Below, in pieces: positions 23,395 to 32,722 of a stretch of 36,186 bases of DNA. This DNA is from an uncultured bacterium. GTDB lineage: Bacteria > Patescibacteriota > Minisyncoccia > Phycocordibacterales > PALSA-1337. Under the pieces are notes generated by a model. The model saw only the letters and a list, made by a program, of their open reading frames with translations, was not told where the DNA came from and ran no database searches. The first letter of the stretch is position 1. The number at the start of each line of letters is the position of its first letter. A program made the position numbers and the translations under genes. The stretch covers positions 1-36,186 of the forward strand of contig CAIUOX010000042.1 in assembly GCA_903900935.1 (NCBI GenBank), written 5' to 3'.

Positions 23395-23928
23395 ATGAAA
23401 AAGAATTTACATAACAAGGTAGGAGGTTTCACCCTTATCGAATTGCTCGTCGTTATCGCTATTATCGGTATTTTGAGTTCAGTTGTGTTGGTTAGTTTGA
23501 GTACAGCAAGAAATAAGGGTGCAGGAGCAACAGTAAAAGCAGATTTGTCAGGAATTAGATCTCAGGCAGAAATTGCATATAGTAATGTAGGTTGTTATGC
23601 TGCTTCTGGTACTACTTGTAGTGGAACAGTCCCTGCGGCAGTTGCTTTAGTTGCTTGCCCAACAACAGGATCGAGTGTCTTTGTGGATACCACTGTCGCA
23701 GCTCAAATTGCGGGTGCAATTAAAGCTAATGGATCTTACGCCGCTTGTTCGTCAACAGCTGGTGGTACTGCATGGGCAGTCGCAGCCCTCCTTCCAGGAG
23801 GAGTCGCAGCCACCGCTGATTCTGGATGGTGTGTTGATAGTACAGGAAAGTCAAAATCAATCAATGTTGCCACCATCGATCAGGCAGGTATAATAGCCGA
23901 AGTTTCTTCTGGTGCTTGTGTTGAATAA
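23395..23928 (+). CDS. Type IV major pilin (prepilin)
   Basis: 177 aa with a textbook class III signal 'NKVGG|FTLIELLVVIAIIGILSSVVLVSLSTARNK': Gly at -1, Phe +1, Glu +5. The globular domain is rich in Ala, Gly, Ser and Thr and contains seven cysteines, which could form disulfide staples. It has its own extended -10 promoter with a long 5' leader and a strong terminator 20 nt after the stop, so it is expressed as a single-gene unit. That points to the major pilin. GC content looks higher than in the minor pilin genes, as expected from its Ala/Gly-rich composition. Confidence 0.88.
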   Translation: MKKNLHNKVGGFTLIELLVVIAIIGILSSVVLVSLSTARNKGAGATVKADLSGIRSQAEIAYSNVGCYAASGTTCSGTVPAAVALVACPTTGSSVFVDTTVAAQIAGAIKANGSYAACSSTAGGTAWAVAALLPGGVAATADSGWCVDSTGKSKSINVATIDQAGIIAEVSSGACVE

Positions 23929-23947
23929 TTAAGTATCGATTTTCTCC

Positions 23948-23974
23948 AACCACCCCGCTTCCCGCGGGGTGGTT
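23948..23974 (+). terminator. Rho-independent terminator of the major pilin gene
   Basis: Perfect 11-bp GC-rich arms (AACCACCCCGC / GCGGGGTGGTT) around a TTCCC loop, followed by two further T. It is 20 nt after the pilin stop codon and is the clearest terminator in the window. Confidence 0.88.
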
Positions 23975-23988
23975 TTGCGTATGGGTTA

Positions 23989-24020
23989 GTCGAGGCCTGA
24001 CCTCGAGGTCAGGCCTCGAC
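23989..24020. repeat. REP copy B: 32-bp perfect palindrome
   Basis: Two inverted REP variants (CGAGGCCTGACCTCG and its reverse complement) overlap at a central CTCGAG, forming a palindrome with 16-bp arms and no loop. The RAYT stop codon TGA (24011-24009) lies inside it. Confidence 0.88.
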
Positions 24021-24587
24021 ATTTATTTTCTTAGTTATAATGCTAGTTTGAGGTCTTATTGTTCCCAGATAATCCATATAGCTCGAGTGTGTATATTTCT
24101 TTGAATATTCTATGGCTTGTTGCAGATATTCAGTTTTTGCAGTTTTCATGAGTTCTGGTTCTTCAATTCCATAGGGATTCAAGTGTATATATTGGATGAG
24201 ATATCTCAAATAATCATCATTATCAACATGTTTTTCTTTATATGCACCTTGAAATATGGTTCCCGAATGATCATACTTTTTGTTGTAGTACATCACGTAG
24301 GCGGTGCAGAGTTTGCGCATAAATATTTCAATACCATTTTTAGTCTTTTCAACTAATCCCAAGTGAAAGTGATTGGGCATCAAACAGTAGGCGAATATGT
24401 TGACGAGGTCTGACCTCGGGCAAGAGAACATCTGGTCGGGCTTCATTCTTTTGAAACTAAGTTTTGATGTATTATTTGCAAGATATAGTAAAGCTATAAA
24501 CCGCCAATAATCACTTCCGTCAAGGAATATGGGTGCCTTGTGCGCTCCACGATTGTATATATGGTAGTGTTCATTTTGTATGTGCAT
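24009..24587 (-). mobile_element. REP-associated tyrosine transposase (RAYT, Y1/TnpA_REP)
   Basis: About 192 aa from the ATG at 24587 (MHIQNEHYHIYNRGAHK, the usual RAYT opening). It has the HUH metal motif in 'YCLMPNHFHLGL' (residues 73-75) and the nucleophile tyrosine region 'YLIQYIHLNPYG' (about 129-139), with 'GTIFQGAYKEKHVDND' between. RAYTs are single-copy domesticated relatives of IS200/IS605 transposases that cut and move REP sequences as single strands. REP copies flank it, lie inside it (copy C) and end it (copy B). An alternative start at 24632 has GGAG upstream and would translate REP D too; the 24860 start of the track is not plausible. The motifs look intact, so it may be active. 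Confidence 0.9.
24402..24423 (-). repeat. REP copy C, in frame inside the RAYT gene
   Basis: Core CGAGGTCTGACCTCG (24404-24418), shared over 22 bp with copy F apart from two positions. It is translated as the insert 'CPRSDLV' just before the conserved 'FAYCLMPNHFH' without breaking the frame. Confidence 0.85.
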
Positions 24588-24597
24588 AAAGTTTGGT

Positions 24598-24622
24598 TTG
24601 GCCGAGGTCTGACCTCGGCCAA
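24598..24622 (-). repeat. REP copy D, at the RAYT start
   Basis: 11-bp perfect arms (TTGGCCGAGGT / ACCTCGGCCAA) around CTG, located just upstream of the preferred RAYT start codon. Confidence 0.85.
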
Positions 24623-24690
24623 GATCTACCATATCATCTCCAAATGAATATATAATAAAAAAAGAATCAAACCCTGATGAAGATTGTTGA

Positions 24691-24705
24691 CGAGGTCTGA
24701 CCTCT
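24691..24705 (-). repeat. REP copy E (between RAYT and pilin gene)
   Basis: CGAGGTCTGACCTCT, with a mismatch at the last position. It shares the 20-nt stretch TGTTGACGAGGTCTGACCTC with copy C. Confidence 0.8.
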
Positions 24706-24728
24706 AACACCTCGCAGAGATGGTGTGA

Positions 24729-24734
24729 TATAAT
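24729..24734 (+). promoter_or_regulatory. -10 box of leaderless promoter for the second pilin gene
   Basis: TATAAT with 7 nt to the ATG at 24742, within the RAYT-pilin divergent gap and 24 nt after REP E. Confidence 0.6.
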
Positions 24735-24741
24735 TCTAGCC

Positions 24742-25344
24742 ATGAAAACTAATCTATCATCCGTCGAGGTCAGACCTCGGGCAAATCGCGCCTTTACTCT
24801 CATAGAACTACTGATTGTAGTTGCCATTATTGGCATACTTACCGCCGCTGTTATGGTCAATTTTAGTAGCGCAAAGTCAAAATCTAGAGATGGTAAGAGA
24901 GTATCAGATTTGGGAAATATACAGCTTGCATTGACACAGTATTTTGATCGATGTCGAGAATATCCATCTCCTATAAATACTGGACTTGCTACATTTGATT
25001 TGAGTGCTGATTGTCCAAATATTTCAACTCAGACGGTAACTTTTGGAGATTATATAGGAACTATTCCTGTAGATCCTATAAATAATAGTACCTATAAATA
25101 CGAATATGCGGTCAATACCGCCAAGAATGCTTTTCTTCTTCGCACTACCCTTGAAAATAGTTCGTCAGTGCTTACTGATAGTTTTGATAATACTGCAGCC
25201 AGTCGTCTTGGAAATCAGTTTTTTGTTGATGTAGAAGATCCATTACCACCTATATTTGATAGTTTTACTTTAGGGTCATATGAATGTCCAGACGTGAATA
25301 TTGCTCCAAAGCTATATATTTATTGTCTTAGTTCAAAATTTTAA
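24742..25344 (+). CDS. Type IV prepilin with REP-encoded leader peptide
   Basis: 200 aa. The prepilin signal is 'NRA|FTLIELLIVVAIIGILTAAVMVNFSSAKSK', with Ala at -1 and Glu at +5. The GspG-like continuation 'RDGKRVSDLGNIQLALTQYFDRCREYPS' and 'GTIPVDPINNSTYKYEYAV' resembles pilins and pseudopilins with an alpha-beta loop and a C-terminal disulfide. Residues 8-14 of the leader ('VEVRPRA') are the translation of REP copy F. It lies 6 nt upstream of pilD. Confidence 0.88.
   Translation: MKTNLSSVEVRPRANRAFTLIELLIVVAIIGILTAAVMVNFSSAKSKSRDGKRVSDLGNIQLALTQYFDRCREYPSPINTGLATFDLSADCPNISTQTVTFGDYIGTIPVDPINNSTYKYEYAVNTAKNAFLLRTTLENSSSVLTDSFDNTAASRLGNQFFVDVEDPLPPIFDSFTLGSYECPDVNIAPKLYIYCLSSKF
24763..24784 (+). 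repeat. REP copy F, inside the pilin leader coding sequence
   Basis: Core CGAGGTCAGACCTCG (24765-24779) followed by GGCAA. Orientation is opposite to copies C-E. It adds about eight codons to the leader and keeps the frame. Confidence 0.85.
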
Positions 25345-25350
25345 TAATAT

Positions 25351-26154
25351 ATGGATATTTTTTCAATTATATTTTCATTCATATTCGGTACTATTATTGG
25401 AAGTTTCTTGAATGTCGTGTCATTACGTTTCAATACAGGGGTTGGCATCAATGGTCGCTCCAAATGTATGTCATGTGGTGAGACTTTGACGTGGAAAGAG
25501 CTTGTACCATTATTCAGTTTCTTTATTCAGAAAGGTGCATGCAAGAAATGTAAGAGTAAGATTTCATGGCAATATCCGTTGGTAGAGTTTATTGCTGGTG
25601 GAATATTTGTTTTGATTTTTCTAACATTTCCTCCAAATGATTCATTAACAACATTTGTTACCTTATTACAGATGATAATTGCGTGTATTTTGCTCGTCAT
25701 TACAGTTTATGACGTGAAGCATAAGATAATTCCAGATCAGTTCTCATATGCATTTTCAGGACTTGCTATGGTTGGTCTTTTTGTTGGGGGTACTTCGTGG
25801 TTCCATGTACCATCGATGTCTGCGCTTCTTGCAGGACCTATACTGGCGGCCCCTTTTGCTCTAATGTGGCTCATATCAAAGGGAACATGGATGGGTCTTG
25901 GTGATGCAAAACTCGCATTGGGTATTGGGTGGCTTCTTGGAATCAGTGCAGGAATAAATGCGCTTATCTTGTCGTTTTGGATTGGTGCCGTATTGAGTGT
26001 GCTATGGCTTTTTGTGGTCTACAAGAAATTCAAGCCAAAGACAGAGATACCTTTTGGGCCATATCTCATACTTGGTATGTATCTTGTATTGTTGTTTCAT
26101 GTGCAGGTATTTGATTTTAATTTACTCAAAGAGATAATAATGTCATATTTCTAA
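25351..26154 (+). CDS. pilD: Prepilin peptidase PilD (A24 aspartic protease/methyltransferase)
   Basis: 267 aa, polytopic. N-terminal 'GTIIGSFLNVVSLRFNTG' is followed by an intact zinc tetracysteine ('CMSC' and 'CKKC'), then the two catalytic aspartates in 'TVYDVKHKIIPDQFS' and 'GLGDAKLALGIGW', and 'EIPFGPYLILGMY'. It cleaves prepilin leaders on the cytoplasmic side and N-methylates the new Phe1. Several substrates here have Ala instead of Gly at -1, so this enzyme may be tolerant at that position. It lies directly after a pilin gene. Confidence 0.93.
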   Translation: MDIFSIIFSFIFGTIIGSFLNVVSLRFNTGVGINGRSKCMSCGETLTWKELVPLFSFFIQKGACKKCKSKISWQYPLVEFIAGGIFVLIFLTFPPNDSLTTFVTLLQMIIACILLVITVYDVKHKIIPDQFSYAFSGLAMVGLFVGGTSWFHVPSMSALLAGPILAAPFALMWLISKGTWMGLGDAKLALGIGWLLGISAGINALILSFWIGAVLSVLWLFVVYKKFKPKTEIPFGPYLILGMYLVLLFHVQVFDFNLLKEIIMSYF

Positions 26155-26191
26155 TAGCTAAGAAATGTAGGTCTAGAGGAGATTTTTAATG

Positions 26192-26197
26192 TATAAT
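26192..26197 (+). promoter_or_regulatory. -10 box upstream of the minor pilin operon
   Basis: TATAAT with 8 nt to the ATG at 26206. It probably drives the four tightly packed minor pilin genes. Confidence 0.55.
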
Positions 26198-26205
26198 AGT
26201 AGGCA

Positions 26206-26889
26206 ATGCAGTTATTACGTTCTATTTTTAGCCACCAGTCACTGAGAACTCTTCCAAATAGAAGACGTGCTTTTACTCTCGTTGAGCTTATTGTGACGGT
26301 TAGTATATTTGCATTTATTACATCTTTAGTTATTTCAAAATATGGCAACTTCAATCAAAATGTATTACTTACGAATTTGGCATATGATATGGCACTGACA
26401 GTCAGAACAGCACAGACATTTGGTGTTAGTGTTAAGACTACAGATTCTATTGGAAATAATTGTTATATGTCGTCAAATCCTTTTCAGTGTGTATATGGAA
26501 TTCACTTTGACTCCCAAATAAATACTGGTTTCATACTCTATTCTGTTCCAATTGCGATTAAAAATATATATCATTATCAGGGGCAACCATATGATATAAA
26601 TAAATATACGCTCAAAAGTGGTGTGATATCTAATATATATACATGTACTAATTCGAGCAATTCTCTTACTCCTGATACTAATCCAAATTGTACAGCCATG
26701 GTATCTGGGTCGTCTATTGATATTTATTTTAAGAGGCCAGATTCAAGTTCTCATATATGCAGAGTTATTTCTGATGTCGAAAATTGTACGTGGTCGAGTG
26801 CATATATAAAGATAGGAAATAGTAATAATCCAACCAACTATCGCTGGGTGGTCGTGTTCCAAAATGGTCAAATCTCAGTACAAGATTAA
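26206..26889 (+). CDS. Minor pilin, FimT/GspH-like
   Basis: 227 aa. Prepilin signal 'NRRRA|FTLVELIVTVSIFAFITSLVISKYGNF' with Ala at -1 and Glu at +5, then 'LLTNLAYDMALTVRTAQTFGVSVKT', the helix typical of FimT/GspH pseudopilins. A variable beta-rich domain with about six Cys follows. It is the first of four minor pilin genes separated by only 1-2 nt, and corresponds in order to GspH. Confidence 0.82.
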   Translation: MQLLRSIFSHQSLRTLPNRRRAFTLVELIVTVSIFAFITSLVISKYGNFNQNVLLTNLAYDMALTVRTAQTFGVSVKTTDSIGNNCYMSSNPFQCVYGIHFDSQINTGFILYSVPIAIKNIYHYQGQPYDINKYTLKSGVISNIYTCTNSSNSLTPDTNPNCTAMVSGSSIDIYFKRPDSSSHICRVISDVENCTWSSAYIKIGNSNNPTNYRWVVVFQNGQISVQD

Positions 26890-26891
26890 TT

Positions 26892-27560
26892 ATGAATATA
26901 TATAATAAAAAACATAAACAAGGGTTTTCATTGGTAGAGATGATGGTGTCTCTTATGATATTTTCAGTTGTAGCTGTTATCGCTCTTGGTGCCATGATAA
27001 AGATCGTGAGTGTAAATAAGAAAGCTCAGATGTTATTGTCATCTATAACCAACATCAATTTTGCTCTAGATATCATGTCACGCGAATTGAGTTTGGCAAA
27101 TGGAGTGTATTGTTCTTCCAGAGCCCCAGATACAGATTCTCCAATTGTTTCTTTTTCAACTGCTTCAGCGTCAGTGTCGTGTAATAATAGTTTTAATGCT
27201 GGTAATAGTGTTGTGCTTGCATTCAAGACTACAAATTTTGGTCCAGGATGTTCAACTGGTCAAACACTTGCAAGTGCATATCTATTTCATATATATCCGT
27301 CTAACAATACTCACTTTACTCTTGAAAAGTCGCAACAGACAGATTGTGGTCAAGATTTTGGCAGTACTGGTGCTCCTTTCGTATCTGTCACATCATCAGA
27401 TGTTACACTCCAAGATTTTTATGTCAACGTAAGTTATGACAACAGCACGCAAAAATATCCACTAGTGTCTCTACATCTTTCTGGCTATGCTGGTATAGCT
27501 AGTTTGGAGAAGACATATTTCTCAGTACAAACATCTATTTCTCTTCCAAAACTACAATAA
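26892..27560 (+). CDS. Minor pilin, PilW/GspJ-like
   Basis: 222 aa. Prepilin signal 'KHKQG|FSLVEMMVSLMIFSVVAVIALGAMIKI' with Gly -1 and Glu +5, then 'ALDIMSRELSLANGVYC', the 'd.lsReL..A' helix of PilW/GspJ proteins. A long, poorly conserved C-terminal domain follows. It begins 2 nt after the previous stop codon and 1 nt separates it from the next gene, suggesting translational coupling. Confidence 0.82.
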   Translation: MNIYNKKHKQGFSLVEMMVSLMIFSVVAVIALGAMIKIVSVNKKAQMLLSSITNINFALDIMSRELSLANGVYCSSRAPDTDSPIVSFSTASASVSCNNSFNAGNSVVLAFKTTNFGPGCSTGQTLASAYLFHIYPSNNTHFTLEKSQQTDCGQDFGSTGAPFVSVTSSDVTLQDFYVNVSYDNSTQKYPLVSLHLSGYAGIASLEKTYFSVQTSISLPKLQ

Positions 27561-27561
27561 T

Positions 27562-28113
27562 ATGAAGCTGATATTACACAGACAAAAAGGATTTACTATT
27601 ATTGAGACACTTGTCGCTATTACACTACTTATGATATCGATTGCTGGACCTTTATTGATTGCCAGCAAAGGATTGACTTCAGCACTTTTTGCAAAAGATC
27701 AAATGACTGCATCATATTTAGCACAAGAAACTATAGAAATTATAAAAAATCAGAAGACAAATAGTATCTTATTATTTGGAGAATGGGTTTCTTCTCTTAA
27801 TGCAACTTGTTATTTTAATCGTCGTTGTGATATTGGTGCGACATATTTTAATAATGATTGTGGTTTTGCGGGTGTATTGTGTCAACTGTATATTAATAGT
27901 AATAATATTTACTCTTCAAGCAATTCAAGTGCAGATATTACAGTATTCAAGCGTGGTTTTTATTTAGAAGAACCAGATTCTCCAAAAACTCATAACTTAT
28001 CAAGCCAATGTAATAACACGGCCAAAGAATGTCGTCTTCATGTGACTGTAACGTGGAATACAACGACAGTTCAAAATCAAGTTGATTTTTATACTAATTT
28101 AGCTGCAAAATAA
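27562..28113 (+). CDS. Minor pilin, PilV/GspI-like
   Basis: 183 aa. Prepilin signal 'HRQKG|FTIIETLVAITLLMISIAGPLLIASKGL' with Gly -1 and Glu +5, then 'MTASYLAQETIEIIKNQK', which matches the 'A..LAqe.iE.ir' signature of PilV/GspI. It is in the usual place, after the GspJ-like gene. Confidence 0.84.
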   Translation: MKLILHRQKGFTIIETLVAITLLMISIAGPLLIASKGLTSALFAKDQMTASYLAQETIEIIKNQKTNSILLFGEWVSSLNATCYFNRRCDIGATYFNNDCGFAGVLCQLYINSNNIYSSSNSSADITVFKRGFYLEEPDSPKTHNLSSQCNNTAKECRLHVTVTWNTTTVQNQVDFYTNLAAK

Positions 28114-28115
28114 TA

Positions 28116-28703
28116 ATGAAACAATGTAATCAAAAATCAGGGTATACGCTTCTATTTGCGGTGATTATTTCATCCTTGGTGCTTAGTGTTGCTGTTTTTA
28201 TTCTCACGGTTAGTAAGAAGCAGTTTGCACTGGCTATTGCGGCTCGTTCGTCTATGAAAGCCTCTTATAATACTAAGGCGGCTCGAGAATGTGTAGAGTC
28301 TGCTTCTTTTAAATACATCGCTTCTTCTACGGGTCTTGTCGCCCCAAGTGTTATTGCGTATACATTTGATTCTGTAGGAAATATTCCTACATGCAATGGG
28401 GTTCCAATGGAGCAAGATTCATTTTATCCAATGGCTGTAAATGGTACTCAAACTACGTGGACGTACAAAGCTATTCCATTTGGAACGTATCTCAATAGTC
28501 GTCCTGATGATTTGGGATGTGCAATTATTTCATACACTACTGACTATGACCCTGACCCTCTGGCATATCCTCGAGAATATACACGTGTCACTGTACGAGG
28601 TTATAATATCTGCGTAGAAGATCCTGATCACGGGTATATATATGATATTGGTAATTCAGACAATGTAGAGCGTGCACAAGAGATATTGTTCACTCACTGG
28701 TAG
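28116..28703 (+). CDS. Minor pilin, PilX/GspK-like (no Glu5)
   Basis: 195 aa. N-terminus 'KQCNQKSG|YTLLFAVIISSLVLSVAVFILTVSKKQ' keeps Gly at -1 and a hydrophobic helix but has Tyr at +1 and Phe where Glu +5 should be. Loss of Glu5 is characteristic of GspK, the pseudopilin at the tip of the fibre. 'SYNTKAARECVESASFKYIAS' resembles the 'A...A..C.E.A..kl' helix of PilX-like proteins. Its place as the last of the four genes supports a tip role (inference). Confidence 0.75.
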   Translation: MKQCNQKSGYTLLFAVIISSLVLSVAVFILTVSKKQFALAIAARSSMKASYNTKAARECVESASFKYIASSTGLVAPSVIAYTFDSVGNIPTCNGVPMEQDSFYPMAVNGTQTTWTYKAIPFGTYLNSRPDDLGCAIISYTTDYDPDPLAYPREYTRVTVRGYNICVEDPDHGYIYDIGNSDNVERAQEILFTHW

Positions 28704-28706
28704 TTC

Positions 28707-28735
28707 TTGGTTCTTTTGCTAGTCCTTGCTATCCT
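28707..28735 (+). promoter_or_regulatory. Leaderless ligA promoter
   Basis: TTGGTT (28707-28712), a 17-nt spacer and TATCCT (28730-28735), then exactly 6 nt to the ATG at 28742. Confidence 0.6.
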
Positions 28736-28738
28736 TAG

Positions 28739-30788
<2,050 letters not shown>

Positions 30789-30790
<2 letters not shown>

Positions 30791-30915
30791 GGCAAGAAGG
30801 TATGTCATATGCACAAAAATGGACACGGATATTTTTCTGCTGAAAAATTCCTAGTGCTCGCGCCAGTCGCGCTCGCAATGTCCATTTTTGTGCATATGAC
30901 ATACCTTCTTGCCCT
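30789..30915. mobile_element. MITE-like snapback element (37-bp perfect inverted repeats, 53-bp centre)
   Basis: Arms 30789-30825 and 30879-30915 are perfectly complementary over 37 bp (outer ends AGGGCAAGAAGG / CCTTCTTGCCCT). The 53-bp centre contains a second hairpin, ATTTTTC-TGCT-GAAAAAT (30831-30848), and a GC-rich part with GCTCGC twice. If the arms are taken as 36 bp, the element is flanked by a direct repeat TTA on both sides, like a 3-bp target duplication of the TNA type. No coding sequence is inside. It could instead be a large terminator for ligA. The right end carries the likely -35 box of gatC. Confidence 0.6.
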
Positions 30916-30937
30916 TACTCTCCCTCGCTGTTACAAT
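30909..30937 (+). promoter_or_regulatory. gatC promoter with -35 box in the repeat arm
   Basis: TTGCCC (30909-30914) is the tip of the right inverted-repeat arm. A 17-nt spacer leads to TACAAT (30932-30937), then 7 nt to the ATG at 30945. Confidence 0.55.
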
Positions 30938-30944
30938 CATTTCA

Positions 30945-31232
30945 ATGATAACCACTGCAGAAATAGAGAAATTGGCTACTTTGGCCAGGATAAAGCTTAG
31001 CGAAGAAGACAAAGCTTCGCTTGTTAAAGAGTTTGATTCTATTCTTGGTTATATTGATCAGCTCAAAAAAGTTGAAGTTTCTACTGATACTGAAGGACGT
31101 GTTGGTGCTATAAAAAATATCATGCGTCCTGATGAGTCACGCCAAATCTCTACAGATGATCGTGAGCGACTATTGGATGAGGCTCCAGATAGGGAAGGTG
31201 ATTTCATTGCTGTTAAGAAGATACTTCAGTAA
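30945..31232 (+). CDS. gatC: Asp/Glu-tRNA amidotransferase subunit GatC
   Basis: 95 aa from the ATG at 30945 (MITTAEIEKLATLARIKLSEED). The track start at 30909 is an upstream in-frame codon within the repeat arm. The protein is a helical scaffold with the signature 'FDSILGYIDQLKKVEVSTDTEG', 'MRPDESR' and 'DFIAVKKIL'. It stabilises GatA in the transamidation of Glu-tRNA(Gln) and Asp-tRNA(Asn). It lies 15 nt upstream of gatA; gatB is not in the window. Confidence 0.92.
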   Translation: MITTAEIEKLATLARIKLSEEDKASLVKEFDSILGYIDQLKKVEVSTDTEGRVGAIKNIMRPDESRQISTDDRERLLDEAPDREGDFIAVKKILQ

Positions 31233-31247
31233 TTCTATAAATAAAAA

Positions 31248-32696
31248 ATGAAAATAGATTTACACAAATTAACGATACAGAAAGCACATGAAGCTCTGAA
31301 AAAAGGTGAGTATACTTCGGTGCAACTTACGCAGGCATATCTTGAGCAGATCAAGAATAAAAATCCTGAGATCAATGCATATCTAAAAGTCTTTGCAGAT
31401 GCTATCGATCAAGCCAAACAAGCAGATACGAAAATTAAAAATTTGAAATTTAACATTGAAAATTTTCCTTTACTAGGTATTCCATGTGGTATCAAAGATA
31501 ATATTCTTATTCAAGGACATATTACGAGCGCGTCTTCAAAGATACTAGAGAATTATCGTGCAACTTATGATGCAACCGTTATTTCTAAACTCAAAAAAGA
31601 AGGTGTGGTTTTTCTTGGTCATACAAATATGGACGAATTTGCAATGGGTGGTTCTACTGAGAATTCTGCTTTTGGTGTCACAAAGAATCCATATGATACG
31701 ACTAGAGTCGCAGGCGGTTCTTCTGGTGGTTCGGCTGCAACAGTTGCTATGGATGCCGCAGTTTTTTCTCTAGGTACTGATACTGGTGGCTCTATACGTC
31801 AGCCGGCGAGCTTCTGCGGTGTCGTTGGGCTCAAGCCTACATATGGCGCAGTTTCGCGCTATGGTGCTATAGCTATGGGTTCGTCGCTCGATCAGATTGG
31901 TCCGATTTCACAGACTGTTTCTGATTGTGAGGTTGTTTTCAATGCTATCAGAGGAAAGGATATACACGATGGAACTACTATAGATATAACAACATATGCA
32001 TCAAAGCATGTATCCAAGACATTGGGTGCAAAACCTGTCATTGGTGTGCCAAGACATTTCTTGAAAGAGGGTATTGATACTGCAGTTATAGATGCATTTG
32101 ATTCAGCCATTGCATCATTCAAGCAAAAAGGATATGAGATCAAGGATATACAGTTGCCGAACATATCATATTCATTGTTGGTCTACTACATTATCATGCC
32201 AGCAGAAGTATCTTCCAATATGGCCCGCTTTGATGGCGTGAAGTATGGTCTTCATAAGGATGGTGCAAATGGTATTCAAGATTATTTTGAGACACGCCGT
32301 GCTGGTCTTGGCCGAGAAGTCATTCGTCGCATCTTACTTGGTACTTATGTGCTCTCATCAGGATATTATGATGCATATTACAACCGCGCAAATGCAGTGC
32401 GCGCTATGATTATTGCTGATTTTCAGAAAGCATTTTCATCAGTAGACCTTATTGTTACACCAACAGCACCATCTCCAGCATTCAAGATTGGTGAAAAGAG
32501 CAATGATCCGATATCTATGTATCTAGAAGATATTTTTACTGTTACTGCAAATATCACTGGTATGCCGGCGCTTTCAATCCCGTGTATGGTTGGAGAGAAT
32601 GATAATAAGCATCTTCCTATAGGACTTCAGCTTACTGCTAGACATGGCGATGAAGCCACTCTCTTTGCTGTAGGAAAAGATTTTCTCGGAGAATGA
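31248..32696 (+). CDS. gatA: Asp/Glu-tRNA amidotransferase subunit GatA
   Basis: 482 aa, amidase-signature family. The Ser-cisSer-Lys triad is complete: Lys in 'GIPCGIKDNILIQG' (about residue 83), cis-Ser in 'VAGGSSGGSAATVA' and nucleophile Ser in 'GTDTGGSIRQPASFCG'. 'GLKPTYGAVSRYGAIAMGSSLDQIGP' and 'ADFQKAFSSVDLIVTPTAPSPAF' are standard GatA stretches. It releases ammonia from glutamine for the GatB transamidase. Presence of the pathway implies that at least one of GlnRS or AsnRS is absent or supplemented in this organism (inference). Confidence 0.95.
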   Translation: MKIDLHKLTIQKAHEALKKGEYTSVQLTQAYLEQIKNKNPEINAYLKVFADAIDQAKQADTKIKNLKFNIENFPLLGIPCGIKDNILIQGHITSASSKILENYRATYDATVISKLKKEGVVFLGHTNMDEFAMGGSTENSAFGVTKNPYDTTRVAGGSSGGSAATVAMDAAVFSLGTDTGGSIRQPASFCGVVGLKPTYGAVSRYGAIAMGSSLDQIGPISQTVSDCEVVFNAIRGKDIHDGTTIDITTYASKHVSKTLGAKPVIGVPRHFLKEGIDTAVIDAFDSAIASFKQKGYEIKDIQLPNISYSLLVYYIIMPAEVSSNMARFDGVKYGLHKDGANGIQDYFETRRAGLGREVIRRILLGTYVLSSGYYDAYYNRANAVRAMIIADFQKAFSSVDLIVTPTAPSPAFKIGEKSNDPISMYLEDIFTVTANITGMPALSIPCMVGENDNKHLPIGLQLTARHGDEATLFAVGKDFLGE

Positions 32697-32722
32697 TGAG
32701 TTTGTGTCTTCTGCATAACAAA

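Noticed and set aside
23250-24784. CRISPR-like array from the repeated palindromes
   Set aside because: Repeats are only about 15-25 bp, irregularly spaced, occur in both orientations and lie partly in coding DNA. They fit REP, not CRISPR.
24633-24860. N-terminal extension of the RAYT ORF as given in the track
   Set aside because: It overlaps the pilin start on the other strand, runs through REP E, and has no resemblance to RAYT N-termini.
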